Assembly: GCA_946800325.1 (NCBI GenBank)
Contig: OX326961.1
Span: 1,714,655-1,778,654 of the forward strand
Direction of reading: 5' to 3'
Length of the DNA: 64,000 nucleotides
From: Luzula sylvatica
Lineage: Eukaryota > Streptophyta > Magnoliopsida > Poales > Juncaceae
The translations under genes were made by a program, and so were the position numbers. This document shows, piece after piece, positions 35,509 to 46,854 of this stretch; within the stretch, counting starts at the first letter, position 1; every line of letters begins with the position of its first letter. The notes beneath the pieces were generated by a model. It did not search any database and was not told the origin of the DNA. It worked only from the letters and a program-made list of their open reading frames with translations.

Positions 35509-36309
35509 TAGTTCACTTTTATTACCTCGAAGTACACTTGTGAGTGTGGTCGAACCGTCACATTCCTAGACTCACGGAGTGCTGTTGCTATTATGCTCTC
35601 ATATTTCATACAAAAAGTAGTCCCCCAATTTCCCGCATCGAGTTGTCGTTTATAAAAATACGTGTTCAAACGAGCGCATATTTGAGATACGAGCGTTCGA
35701 ACAGGTAATCCACGTGTTTCTTTTAGAACCCCGTTGAAACATTCTGAAATATTTGTGGTCGCAACACCCCATCTACGACCACCGTTGTGAGCTATAGCCC
35801 TATGTATGTGTTTAGTTAGGGATATGGTTCCTCTCAAATGTGGCATTATAATCCTACGTATGTGTTTGGTTGTTAGTTGTCTAGTACCACTACTACCGAT
35901 CTCATTTCTACAAGTGTGAGAACCGTTATACTTCGATATTTTCCAAAAATCCCTATTTTTGGGATTAAATGCACGCATTCTCCAAGAGCAATCGTTGTTT
36001 TTGCATGCGACATTCCATTCCCTTGGCCTACTTCTTTTCATTACAAAACTAACAACATTTTTAATAGTCCATTCTTGTACCGCGTGTTGCAATGATTCTT
36101 TATCGGAATAAATCATTCCGACCCAAGAATGATTTGCCGAAAGTTTCGTACACGGATTGTTAATATCATTTCCATATTCTTCACTCACCATTTCTTCTAC
36201 CCATTCATCATTTTCGAAAACATCCGGCAACCCTTCACCAATATTCATTTCATCCAAATTATTATTTCTTGCATTCATTACCTCATCGATATCTGCTTCT
36301 GGACCATCT

Positions 36310-38110
36310 TGTTGGGAATTATCCCGTCTCTGGGCCCGCGCAGCGGATATGAAGGCCCGGTCCGGTTCCCAAATCCCGAGATCACGCTTCGATATCGAGG
36401 GTACGATGCAAAGTAGGATAGACGATTACCAGCGTGAAATTGATCACGCACGGGTTGATCGCTCGCATCCTTTTCTTCTTCGGTGTCACATTGGTGACTA
36501 GCCCGTACGTCCCATACCACACGTCTCCCACCGTCTTGACACGCCTCCGGTTGTCTTCGTGCGTCCCACGTCCACAAGCTTCCACATCCTTTCACTCTCT
36601 TACTTCTCCGGTTTGATCACAAACGAACAGCCACAAAGTGCGAACTCCTCTACCCGTATCCACCGTGAGTCGTAGCACCTCGTTCGCGGATGCACCTGCC
36701 TAGACGATGCACCTGCGAACTTGCATGATTGCTTTTGATTCTCTAGACGGAGAAAACTCTTTTCTCTTTCTTTCTTTCTCTTCGCACTATTTCAACACGT
36801 GATAAGAGTCTCTCTAATTTCTGGACTGAATTAGACATTAATTGGTTACTTAGACCAGAGAGAAACATCCTATATATACTACATAGGATAAGGATGGGCC
36901 AAAAGGTATGTATATCTACTATATACCTTTTCAAACAGAAAACTGCATACACCCTTTCAGTATTCTGTTGAAACGAAATTGTTAAATCATTCCAACCCAC
37001 TTAAAACCTTCACGAAAGTTGTAGATAATCTTATTATCTTTCCAACCCAATTTGGCCCAGCCCAATTGGAGTACGGATGTGAAAATTATGACAGTTTTAC
37101 TAACTGTATGTCAAACTGTCGCACCTGTAGGGTTATACACACGAATTAGAGTTGTGCAGCGGAATTGTTTACACATGTATAACCTAATTCTACCGGGATC
37201 ACGTTCGAAAAACCATCAAAAAGGAAGAGTTATTCAGAATTTTACCTCGTACAAGTTAGTACGTGATGCCTTCTTCTCCAGATCTCGTGAACCTTCTCCA
37301 AGGATTGCTATTGCACTCTCTCTACTCGTGTCCACCTCAATTTTGTCTGATCGGAACCGCCAACACCGTTCTAGTCGGTGTCACGATTATTTCTCTCAAA
37401 AATTGCTCAGAAACTCTACTCAAAACTCTCCAGATTTCAATCTCAATTTTGTGTGAAAAAGAAGAAAATCGGCGGCCACAAATTAGGTCAGAATTGGAGA
37501 GAGAGGAGAGAGAAAAATGAAATTCTGAATATATATATAGGCAATTTTTAGGTTAAATCCGAAATTAGGTTAAGAAACCCTAATTTCAGAATTAAAGCCC
37601 AAAACTAATAAAAATCAGAATAAGCCCAAAATTCAGATTAAAATCTAATTATCAGAAATTAGATTAAAACCCTAAATTCTGAGCGGGCCCAGATTATGAA
37701 CTGGCCCAATTCTGATTGCATATTTGCCTATTTATATAAATTATTCCAAGTTAATTCTTAAGTCATATTTTCTTTCAGCACCATTTCGGTATTCCATTAA
37801 AACGACACTGATACATCGCTCAAATGAAATATATTTCTACATGAAAGTTCTAGATAATCTTATTATCTATTCAAACCAATTTGAACCATTCAAATTGGAG
37901 TCGTTATCTGAAGGTTATGTCAGTTTTACTAAAACTGTTTAAACTGATTTTCTGATTTTCTTAATATAACTGTTTCTTATCAATTTAACTATGTATATCC
38001 AATATACATATGTGCATCTAATATACACATTATTTATGCCCACGAACGCGTGCGTTCGTTTATCCTTATGTGTACCATTTTAGCGTTGATCCAAAACTGT
38101 ATTTCCTTCA
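36310..38110 (-). mobile_element. Solo copia LTR inserted in the MULE transposase
   Basis: On the minus strand it runs from TGAAGGAAATACAG (38110) to ATTCCCAACA (36310), the same ends as the LTR at 3388-4399. Flanking 5-bp sequences are CATCT (36305-36309) and CATCA (38111-38115), one mismatch. No internal retroelement region remains, so it is a solo LTR left by recombination. It is enlarged by a second LTR nested at 37126-37777; without that it is about 1.15 kb. Confidence 0.8.
37126..37777 (-). mobile_element. Second solo LTR nested inside the first
   Basis: The ends TGTAGGGTTATACAC and TATTTTCTTTCA are flanked by perfect GCACC duplications (37121-37125 and 37778-37782). The interior has a CT-rich leader and words such as GATCCCGGTAGAATTAGG (complement) that are common in copia LTRs. 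No internal region remains. It is the youngest layer of this nest by position. Confidence 0.8.
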
Positions 38111-40163
38111 CATCAGTTTCCGCCTCATCATCATCTGATTCCGAATTTTCACTCGGTTCACCACTATCTCTGTCAGACTCCTCATCCGGTTGATCACCAA
38201 TTGGTTGGTTCGAGTAAATCAGATTTTCGGATGTTTGGTACGATGGTTGTGAAGGACCCGCTACATATGGTTCACTATTGTTTTGGTAAGAATTGTAATT
38301 ACCACCATAAAAAGAATTTGGATTTTGATAACAATTGTTAGGATTGAGTTTTACAAATAATTTGATCGTTTTGTTCTGAAGATTGCTTATCATCATAGAA
38401 AGACTATGGTCATCAGTGATGTCGATAACATCACCGGTTCCATCACCAAATGGCCAATTACATTTTATTATTATATCGTACATTTGCGGATTTATTTCGA
38501 TAGTTTGATAAATTAAATATTTAAGATCATTATATGTACTGTAACTGGGCATGTTTAGTATTTTTCGATTACCACCTTCATAACGAGGAACCGTACAGCT
38601 CAAATTAACGGTTCCGTTCCAGTAAACAACCAAATTTAAATAACCATTTTGCATTTTATACTGCAACATATAAATACATCAATTAAGCACAAAAAAATAT
38701 TTACAAAAAAAAATAATAATGAAAAATCATACCTTGAAGAAAAAAGATGATTACGGGAAGAAGATGATGAAAATGAATGAGGCGGGGGGGGGGGGGGGGG
38801 GGGGGGGGGGTGGTTTAAATAGGCAAATGTATCAACTTTTCAAAAGTCAAAAAATTCACCGATGCTTGAGTTAACGGTGGTCGTCATCTCGACTTTTGAA
38901 AAGTCGACAAATACACCGAAAGCACAAATGCCTCGACTTTTGAAAAGTCGACCAGGAATTCTCGACTTTTGAAACGTTGATAGCCTGTTGAAACAATATT
39001 TCTCGATTTTTCAAACGTTGAGAGGCTGTTTAGGCAGATAAGTGGTTTGTTTTGTTGTTAATTAGGAATCAACAAGGTCTCGACTTTTGAAAAGTCAACA
39101 ATTTTTCATGCTCTCGACTTTTCAAAAGTCGAGAGTGTAAGATTCCAAATTACCAAACTAGGTTGGCTATTTCGGGTATTCCGAACTAAATCTGGTCTAC
39201 TATTCAAAATTTCCCAAAAAATATTATTATAATATCATTATTTCAATATAAAATTATAATAATAATATTATTTTATTATATTTTTTCGGTAATTATATAA
39301 ATTATGGAATTTTGTTATTATTTTAATATAATTACTATAATATTAGTAATTCTATAAAAAATATTATTATAATAATAACATAAAATATTAACTGTACTTT
39401 TGTATTATTATAATATATTTTGTCTATTAATATATATTTATATTAAAATAATTATTTTAATATAATTAATATAATATTATAATAATAATTTAAAAATATT
39501 AAATGTACTTCTATATTATTATAATATTATAATTTATCTAATAATATATATTATAATTAATATAATATTTTATTATTTTGCTATAATTACTATAATATTA
39601 TAAATTATATAATAATAACATTAAATGTACTTATATATTATCATAATATTATATTACTTTTATATCATTTGAATACTATATTTTATCTATTAATATATAT
39701 TATTATTAAAATAATTAAATTATTATTTTAATATAATTACTATGGTATTAACAATAAAATAATTATAATTATTAAAAAATGTTACATGTACTTCTATATT
39801 ATTATAATATTATATTCTATCTATTAATATATATTATAATTAAAATAATTATCTCATTATTATGTTGATTAATTATTAATTATGTTATAACTAAAATAAT
39901 TATTTATCCATATATTAGTATAATATAATATAATAATATTATCATTATATTAGTTAAGTTAATTTAATAATTAGATGAAGATGCTCCACTTTGACACTCC
40001 AATTTTTATTGGAATTACAATTTGTAAAAAAAATGGAATAACCAAATGCTTCACCATCTAATTTTTTTTCCTAATTCTATGCAAACAAAAAATTTGCAAT
40101 ATTATAATTATAATCTTAAGATTCAATTCCATCTCAAATTCTATGCATCCAAACACCCCCTTA

Positions 40164-40646
40164 CAGGAAATATGAAGTAATCATTACATGATTGCAAGGA
40201 TAGAGTTTAGTGCATTTACAAATTACAAATATTACTTGGAATTACAGCTGTCTGCTTCCCATCCACTTGATACCTGCAAATAAAGACAGAACCAAATCAT
40301 TTTATTCCTTAATTACAATGAATCAAGGAATCCAAAATAAAAAGAAACTAAAATACAATGAATCAATGAATCAAGGATAATTGAATAATGGACATTTGAC
40401 ATGTTCTGGCGTACGCACCATGTCTGTATTACTAAAATACAAAAGGAATATTACCAATAAGAAAGGTATATTGAATTGATTATTCCTTGACGGTATTTAC
40501 AATTTAGTAATTAATTAGATATATCATAAAACTCTTCATATCATATGGATGGATATACACATATATGTGAAGTACATAAGATTTGAAAAGGGGTTATATA
40601 TGGCGTCCTCAAACAAAACAAAAAAAAAAAAATATATATATATATA
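40164..40646. other. Short intergenic stretch, possible old exon
   Basis: On the minus strand, TTTGCAG at about 40276-40282 followed by an open stretch of 13-40 codons ('SSGWEADSC...' or 'YQVDGKQTAVI...' depending on frame) could be a terminal exon of a destroyed gene. No family is recognised. The rest is AT-rich, ending in an A-run and (TA)n. Confidence 0.25.
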
Positions 40647-43600
40647 GGGGGAGGATTCCTTGACATCGATATGAAACTTCTATATCAGACTTCATAATCT
40701 GAACCATTAATGTTTTGATGGAAGGCCAAGATCATTTAACAAAAAAACACTACTCAATATCTGCCCGTGAACCCTACCCCTCTAATCGATCCTATTCTCT
40801 CTCTGTACTTATCTCTGCGCTACTCTTTCTGGCACTCACAGAAGAAACCCTCTTATGGTGAATTCTAGCGAATGGCAAGGAGCAACCCGTTTCTCTCCGG
40901 TGGCTCCTCTAAGCCAACGAAACCGCTACACCACGACGCCTGTCGAAGGACGCCTCGAATCCACGACGGCCCTAACCCTAGAGCAGCCCTTTTCTCTTTT
41001 TTTTCTCTTAGCAATCATAGTCATCGGTGAATTCTCTCGGCCAAAACTGTTGTTCTCAATTTCTGGTGTTCCTGGAAAAATGTGATGATATTCGGGTTGC
41101 AATGCACAAGGTATTTTACTTTATTTATATTATTATAAGTAAAAAATAAAAATAATTTGGGTTTATGATTTGGATTCGAATTAAGCCTAACTGAGTCCAA
41201 GTAATCCGGAATTCAGCCAACTGCGTTAATTCGGCACAAATAACCTCCATTCAGTATTGAGCCCTAGTTGATCTTAATTCAGTCATGTTTAGTGCTATTT
41301 TCTGGTTGGCCCACGTTTATAGTTATTTTAATTGTATTGACATACTTATATCAAAATTTGTTCTTTGGTTTGTACAGCGCGAATCATGTTTAACCCGAAA
41401 CTGCTACTAATTTGTCTCAAACTTGCCATTATTATTCCATACTTGTACCGACTTTGTCTATATGTCCCTCTAATTGAATTTTCTTTTTGTGTACTTTTAT
41501 TTTGCTTTATGAACCAGATATGAATGAGACAAGGAAAGATAAGAATGACAAAGGAGAAGAGTTGGCAGAGAAAATCGAGGTTATTCGCACACAAATTGAA
41601 ACATATGTAGCCGTATTGTTCGATAAAATGCCTAAGATGGGATGTATGAAATGAGTTTTCTGGCGAAGGCACACAAATTGACAAAATGGATTCGCATCGA
41701 GTGGTGTTACCAACAATTGTGACTTATAACACACTTATGGTTTCTCGAGGAGCACCCTGAGTCTAACTGTGGTGCACAAAATGATTTCTTGATGAAATTT
41801 TATTCATTAAATTGAGTATTTTCAATTTAATTTGACATTGAATTGTTATAATTGTAACATAAGATTTTTAATATAATCCGAATTTCGTTGACAGTTTTTT
41901 TTTGTAATTTTGAACGAATTATGTTGGATAAATGTGTGAAGCAAAATATATAAATATGTGAATTGACTATAAATCAATAATTTTTGTAATTTTTCCAGAG
42001 AGAGATCGAACAGCTGCTCGCCAGGAAACTTGATGCCGAAATTTGACCAAATTCATGCAACCACATGTTCATGTTTATTTCATTTATATCCAATTTTATA
42101 CAAAATATAAATATAAATTACAAATTCTTTTCCAAAATCAAATAATTCATTTATACGTACATATTATTTTTCAGTTACGTGTCATTGAATAACAATTATA
42201 TTCCAAAATCCTCGACTCAACAATTCTAACCTAAAGCTAATACAAATGGAAAATTAATCTCTTTATAATTCATTTCTATCGAATTTGTACAAATTCGATA
42301 TACAACTTCGAGCATTCCAACTTTGAGCAAAACCTCAAAAAAATAAATCATTTTGTGCGTCAATTCGAGCAAAACTTCGAGTATGCGTCATTCTTCAAAT
42401 TCGAGTATTCAACATTTTCGCCAATTCGTCCGACTTCCATCCAACAACCGGTTCCTCAAGACATCCAATTCGACTTGTGTATTTCAACATCGGGTAGAAC
42501 CTGAAAAAAAACTTTCGAGTACAACTTCAATCCAAATTCACATTGCTCAATTATACCAATTATAAATCGTTTATGCAAATTTTAACTTCGAGTGACAATA
42601 ATTAGTCTCATTTATACCAATTTACCTTAATCGACAAAACCTTTTCGCCGGCAATCCTAAGATTCTGCGAAATAGAGTTTGAGGGTTAGGATTATCATTA
42701 TTGGATAGACAGTTTCTTCATCTCTGAATCGATCCCTAAGGTTCAGCCCTCGCCAAAGTTGCAAGTCAGGATTAGGGTCTATGGCAGATACGAGCATCGC
42801 CAGGTTCCAGCCGTCGCCAGAGAGTAGAGGGGGCGTCGCCGTTCCAGCATCGCAAGAGAGGAGAGGGGCGCCGCAAGGTTCCAACTCTCCATTTATCGAA
42901 GAGAGGGGAAGGGAGTCGCAAGGCTCCAGTTATCTTCATTTATCCCAAAAAGAGCTGAAGAGGAACTGTGGGCAGTGGGGGGTTCCAACGAAGAAGAAGA
43001 AGAGAGACGAGAAGTTTAATCATGGATTCATGGGCAGGTAGAAAGACACACGGTCCTGTGTGTATTTTTTGGGTTGATCTCAACCTTTCGTTCAACAAAT
43101 CAACGGTTCACATTGGGCATGTTTGATTTGAGGGATTCTGAGGGAGATGTATCTCAAAATCCTGGATTAGCTTCAAATCCATTGTTTGATTGTTTGATGT
43201 ATTGTATTTTGATGCTGAAATCCCTGTATTCTGTCGTCCCGAAAAAAAATCTGTATTCCACTATACACGGAGCGAGAGCTCCCTGTATTTCATTTCTTAG
43301 CGCCCAATAAATTCTCCTCACCGGTCATTTCTTTTACTCTCGCTAAATATATGCCAAATAAAGAAATACAGTCCAAGAACGAGAATCGTTACTTTTGCCA
43401 AATAGGATCTGGAGAGCTTTGTCAAGAGCGAGCTTAATCTAGAATCGTGGCTTTCCAAGCAGAACGAGTTAGGCCCTGTCTCTCGTCAAAAATTTAGTCT
43501 CTCGTACAAGCACCACATTTCTTTGCAAAAAGCTTCTCCTCTGTGTTATCTCAAGGTAATGTTGTAATTTAGTGCCCTTATCTCTAGGTTGAGTGGAGGA

Positions 43601-44442
43601 ATAGGTGTAATATAGTCTGCATGCCAGGTGTTCGACAAAATGATTGTCTAAGATCACCATGCATATAGGTAATTGTTTTTCCCCCAATGTGTTTGGCGTA
43701 TACCACCCTAAGGGAGAAAGAAATAAGCTGACTAATTAATAGACTATTTTGAATGTTTTGATTCCTTAAACTCTCTCAATTATTGCTCAATTTTTCAACT
43801 TTAAATTATTGCTCAATTTTGTATTTTTTCAACTTTTAAACGATTGTTCATTTTTTCATAAATTTGAAATTTCAGGGATATTATGTAGGAGCAGTCATGA
43901 CCTGGTAGGACGAGTCATTGCCCAATGTTTCGCGAAACATATGGCAGCGTGAGAATTTTAAAGCTTAATTATTTTGAGATTAGATAAACTTTCTGAAGAA
44001 TTGAAATTTTTTGTATATGTTGTGTGATCTGAAGATCGAAATTTTTGTATATGTTGTGTGAGTCCTGTAATTAAGCAATTGATGCATATATATTTTTGTA
44101 TGTAGTAAATGGTTGTAATTTTTGACATTCTAAACATGTGTTTGTTAATTTAATTTTTAATATACAATCATGTAACTAATGAATACTAAATAAGCAATTT
44201 AAAATTATATTTTATCCAAAAACTAACTACCATTCAAATCCAGGATTTTCAACAAATCAAACAACAAATTTGTATTTACAGGATATAACAATTCATCAAA
44301 TCAAACAACACAAGTGGATCAAGAAATACATGGATTATATTGTACATGGACTCCAAAATACCTTGTATTTCAAGATACACCAAATCAAACATGCCCATTA
44401 TGGAGTCTAATATGGAAGTTCAATATCGATGTCAAGGGATCC

Positions 44443-44448
<6 letters not shown>
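40647..44448. mobile_element. TIR DNA transposon (MULE-like) inserted in a (TA)n tract, with captured exon-like pieces
   Basis: The left end GGGGGAGGATTCCTTGACATC matches the complement of the right end GATGTCAAGGGATCCTCCC. The match continues for about 70 bases of TIR once the nested insertion at 43115-44396 is removed. Both sides are TA repeats, so the target duplication cannot be read. Interior: a GC-rich leader-like block (40760-41080) with an open frame from 40855; an open stretch at 41520-41658 with 'EELAEKIEVIRTQIETY'; an exon-like piece after TTTTTCCAG at 41998 ending 'REIEQLLARKLDAEI' and a stop; and a GC-rich block at 42780-43040. None matches a family I can name. Classification as a Pack-MULE is inference. 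Confidence 0.6.
43115..44396. mobile_element. PIF/Harbinger-like element nested in the right TIR of the previous transposon
   Basis: The ends GGGCATGTTTGATTTG and CAAATCAAACATGCCC are exact inverted repeats over 16 bases and are flanked by ATT on both sides (43112-43114, 44397-44399). Removing it restores the 70-base TIR of the host element. Both ends hold mirrored 'TCCATTGTTTGATT'/'AAATCAAACAAC' words. No transposase. Confidence 0.75.

Positions 44449-44526
<78 letters not shown>
44449..44526. repeat. (TA)n microsatellite
   Basis: About 38 uninterrupted AT/TA units border the right end of the transposon at 40647-44448. The 'IYIYIY' frames across it are artefacts. Confidence 0.95.
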
Positions 44527-44529
<3 letters not shown>

Positions 44530-44734
44530 AACAGATTGATTATTCACTCAAATTAATGTTTGATTTAATTGATTAAATTAAAAAATGTAAACAATCCAAT
44601 TAATCTTTTTAGATTGTCGCATTCATGGGGACATAGACACATGGTATATTTATCCATCGTAAAAGTAGTAACAAAAATCGTTACAAAATAATGCAGTAAA
44701 ATATACATATTGTTGGAACGAAGTAACCAATTTT

Positions 44735-44965
44735 TGGAACGGAACATGTGTATAAATCGCTTATATGTCAAAATTACATGTATGTGATTAAATTTTTTGT
44801 CTCGCCATTTAGTCAGCATTAGTGTGATTAATTGAATTGAATTGAAGCCGTTGATTTGAATAAGCATTAAAGCAACGATCTTGGCGCCAATTAAGGGCGG
44901 CGATCTGGACACCCGATCCTTACCTGTCAAAAGTACATGTATGTGGAACAGCATATTTTATTTTA
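44735..44965 (+). repeat. Direct repeat copy A (about 230 bp)
   Basis: Starts near GGAACGGAACATGTGTATAA and ends near CAGCATATTTTATTTTA. It shares 'TTTTTTGTCTCGCCATTTA', 'GCATTAGTGTGATTAATT' and 'AACGATCTTGGCGCCAATTA' with copy B at 45616-45853, with scattered substitutions. It is non-coding. The intervening 650 bp hold a poly-G tract and AT-rich DNA. Confidence 0.8.
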
Positions 44966-45430
44966 TGAAGCATGCCATAATGCCCTGGCTACCTCATAAT
45001 TTTTTTATTACTGATCTATCTCAGTAGTCTCATAATATCACAAAAACAAATCGAGCGTGATGCACGCTTATTATTATTATTAATTAGTGATGAGTTTCAT
45101 ATTAATCCTTATTTTGGTTTAAAACTACAAGATAATGACGTTATATAGAACTATACTTGAGAGGTTGTGAGAGATACAATAATCATAGGTTGTGGATTCA
45201 ATTCGAGTCTTATTGATATCAATAAATGAAGGATCAACGAGTTTTTTTTCTCTATTTACTCGTTTGTCACTGATCTCATAACTCAGTTGGTTGAGTGTGA
45301 GATATAAAAAATTCGGTGGTATTACACACCCCGCAAAAAAAACACGCACTCATCCCACACATGCAATAATATTATTATTTTAGCCATTGTAATCATTAAT
45401 TGCTTTTCAATTCAAGACTTGGGAGTTGTT

Positions 45431-45453
45431 GGGGGGGGGGGGGGGGGGGGGGG
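45431..45453. repeat. Poly-G homopolymer, 23 bases
   Basis: An uninterrupted run of G in AT-rich DNA between the two direct repeats. Length may be unreliable in sequencing. Confidence 0.9.
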
Positions 45454-45615
45454 TGCAAAACATTATCGCAAAAAATTATATGCTATGAGAAGTTGTAGGT
45501 TTAAGTCTCATAGACATCAATAGTTGGAGGACCATTGAGGCTTCTTCATTTACTCTCTTTTTTTTTTTTTGCCAATGTTCGCATATATCAGTTGATTGGT
45601 TGGATTTGAGAGGTT

Positions 45616-45853
45616 GTGGAACGAAACATATGTATGAATTGCTTACCTGTCAAAAGTACATGTATATGATTAAATTTTTTGTCTCGCCATTTAATCAGCA
45701 TTAGTGTGATTAATTTAATTGAATTTAAGCCGTTGATTTGAATAAGCATTAAACAACGATCTTGGCGCCAATTAAGGGCAGCGATCTGGGCACCCTATCC
45801 TTACCTTACCTGTCAAAAGTACATGTATGTGGAACATCATATTTTATTTTAGG
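45616..45853 (+). repeat. Direct repeat copy B (about 238 bp)
   Basis: Second copy of the unit at 44735-44965, by eye about 90% identical. It includes an extra TTACC duplication before TGTCAAAAGTACATGTATG. It may reflect tandem duplication of a larger ~880 bp unit or two insertions of one repeat. Confidence 0.8.
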
Positions 45854-46103
45854 ATAATTATATCATACCCCTCCATTTTCTCATCATATCCTCTATGTCA
45901 TCAATTAACCATTATGATTAATTAACATGGTCATTAACAAAAATACATCCGATTAACAGTTAATTGATATTAATTAAGAATTATTAATGTATATGTATTT
46001 TAATTATATATTAATTAACTGTTAATCGGATGTACTTCGTTAATTACTCCAATAATTAATCATTAATTAAGAATCATTAATTAATTAATCATAAATTTGC
46101 AGG

Positions 46104-46758
46104 AATTAACCTCAACATTCCTGTCTAAACTAAGCTCGCCAGAAATGACCTTAGGGCCTGTTTGGATGGTGGGATTTTGGAGTGGAATGGAAAAAAGTTT
46201 TCCATCAAAGCTAAAATTCCTTGTTTGGATGATGGAATTAGTGGAATTAGCAAATCCGGGAATCTTTTCTTTGCATGTAATACCCTCAAAATATAATTCC
46301 TCAAAAAGCTAGAGCCCCAATTTGATGAAAAAGTTATGATGCTTAATTTTATGATTTGTAGACTAACCCTTCTCTCTCCTATAATGAAAAATTAATAATA
46401 ACAATTTATATTATATGATAATTATTAAATTTATATAATAAAATATAATTATATGTATTATTGTAATAATATATAATAATTATATTATAATAAAAAAATA
46501 TTGTATTATAATTATTATATGCATAAAATTAATATAATATTATATATATTATTGGAATAATATTTAATAATACATTATAACAAATAATATATTATATTTA
46601 AATAATTAATATTATATTATATATTTTATTTTCAATAATTACATCATAAAAATAATATATTATATCGATATAATAAATATTATATTATATATTTTATAGT
46701 TATAATATTATTACATGAATAAAATATAATATTATAACAATAATGGAACAATATATGC

Positions 46759-46854
<96 letters not shown>

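Larger units (their letters stand above)
35457..38669 (-). pseudogene. MuDR-type transposase of the MULE, interrupted and internally deleted
   Basis: The N-terminal part is 38669-38111 ('VVYWNGTVNL' start, a PB1-like region, then an acidic 'DEESDRD...SESDDDEAE' tract). The rest is 36309-35457, separated by a solo LTR. The second part holds the MuDR family region ('SDKESLQHAVQEWTIKNV', 'CSWRMRAFN', 'KISKYNGSHTC') and then jumps from 'HLRGTISLTKHIHRAI' to 'NGGRRWGVATTNISECFN'. About 200 residues carrying the catalytic DDE core are therefore missing. The C-terminus ends before the SWIM zinc finger. It is non-functional by three independent lesions. Confidence 0.83.
33765..39215. mobile_element. 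Autonomous-type MULE carrying a plant-mobile-domain gene and a MuDR transposase
   Basis: A perfect 9-bp target duplication AAAAAATAT flanks it (33756-33764 and 39216-39224). The TIRs (about 430 bp: 33765-34190 and 38784-39215) begin GGGAAATTTTGAATAG. Each TIR carries several copies of the palindrome TCGACTTTTSAAAAGTCGA and ends internally at a poly-C (left) or poly-G (right) tract. Two convergent genes lie inside: PMD (34287-35508, plus) and transposase (38669-35457, minus). Both are broken, so the element is now dead or dependent on relatives. Two LTR insertions lie within it. Confidence 0.88.
33504..40160. mobile_element. Outer PIF/Harbinger-like element, split by nested insertions
   Basis: The ends GGAGCTGTTTGGCAAG and CCAAACACCCCC are flanked by TTA on both sides (33501-33503 and 40161-40163). 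The left 60 bases match the complement of the right end of the element at 46154-47760 (shared AATTAGTAGAGTGGAAT and TTATAAGGTGGAGGAG), so the two belong to one family. The body is extremely AT-rich and has no transposase. Without nested insertions it would be about 1.2 kb. Confidence 0.7.

Noticed and set aside
40855..41085. 76-codon frame as a host gene
   Set aside because: It lies inside a TIR transposon, has no recognisable domain and no support beyond being open; treated as cargo of unknown status.
44314..44576. Frames with long Ile-Tyr repeats, and a poly-Tyr frame at 17102-17302
   Set aside because: Translation of (TA)n and (ATT)n microsatellites.
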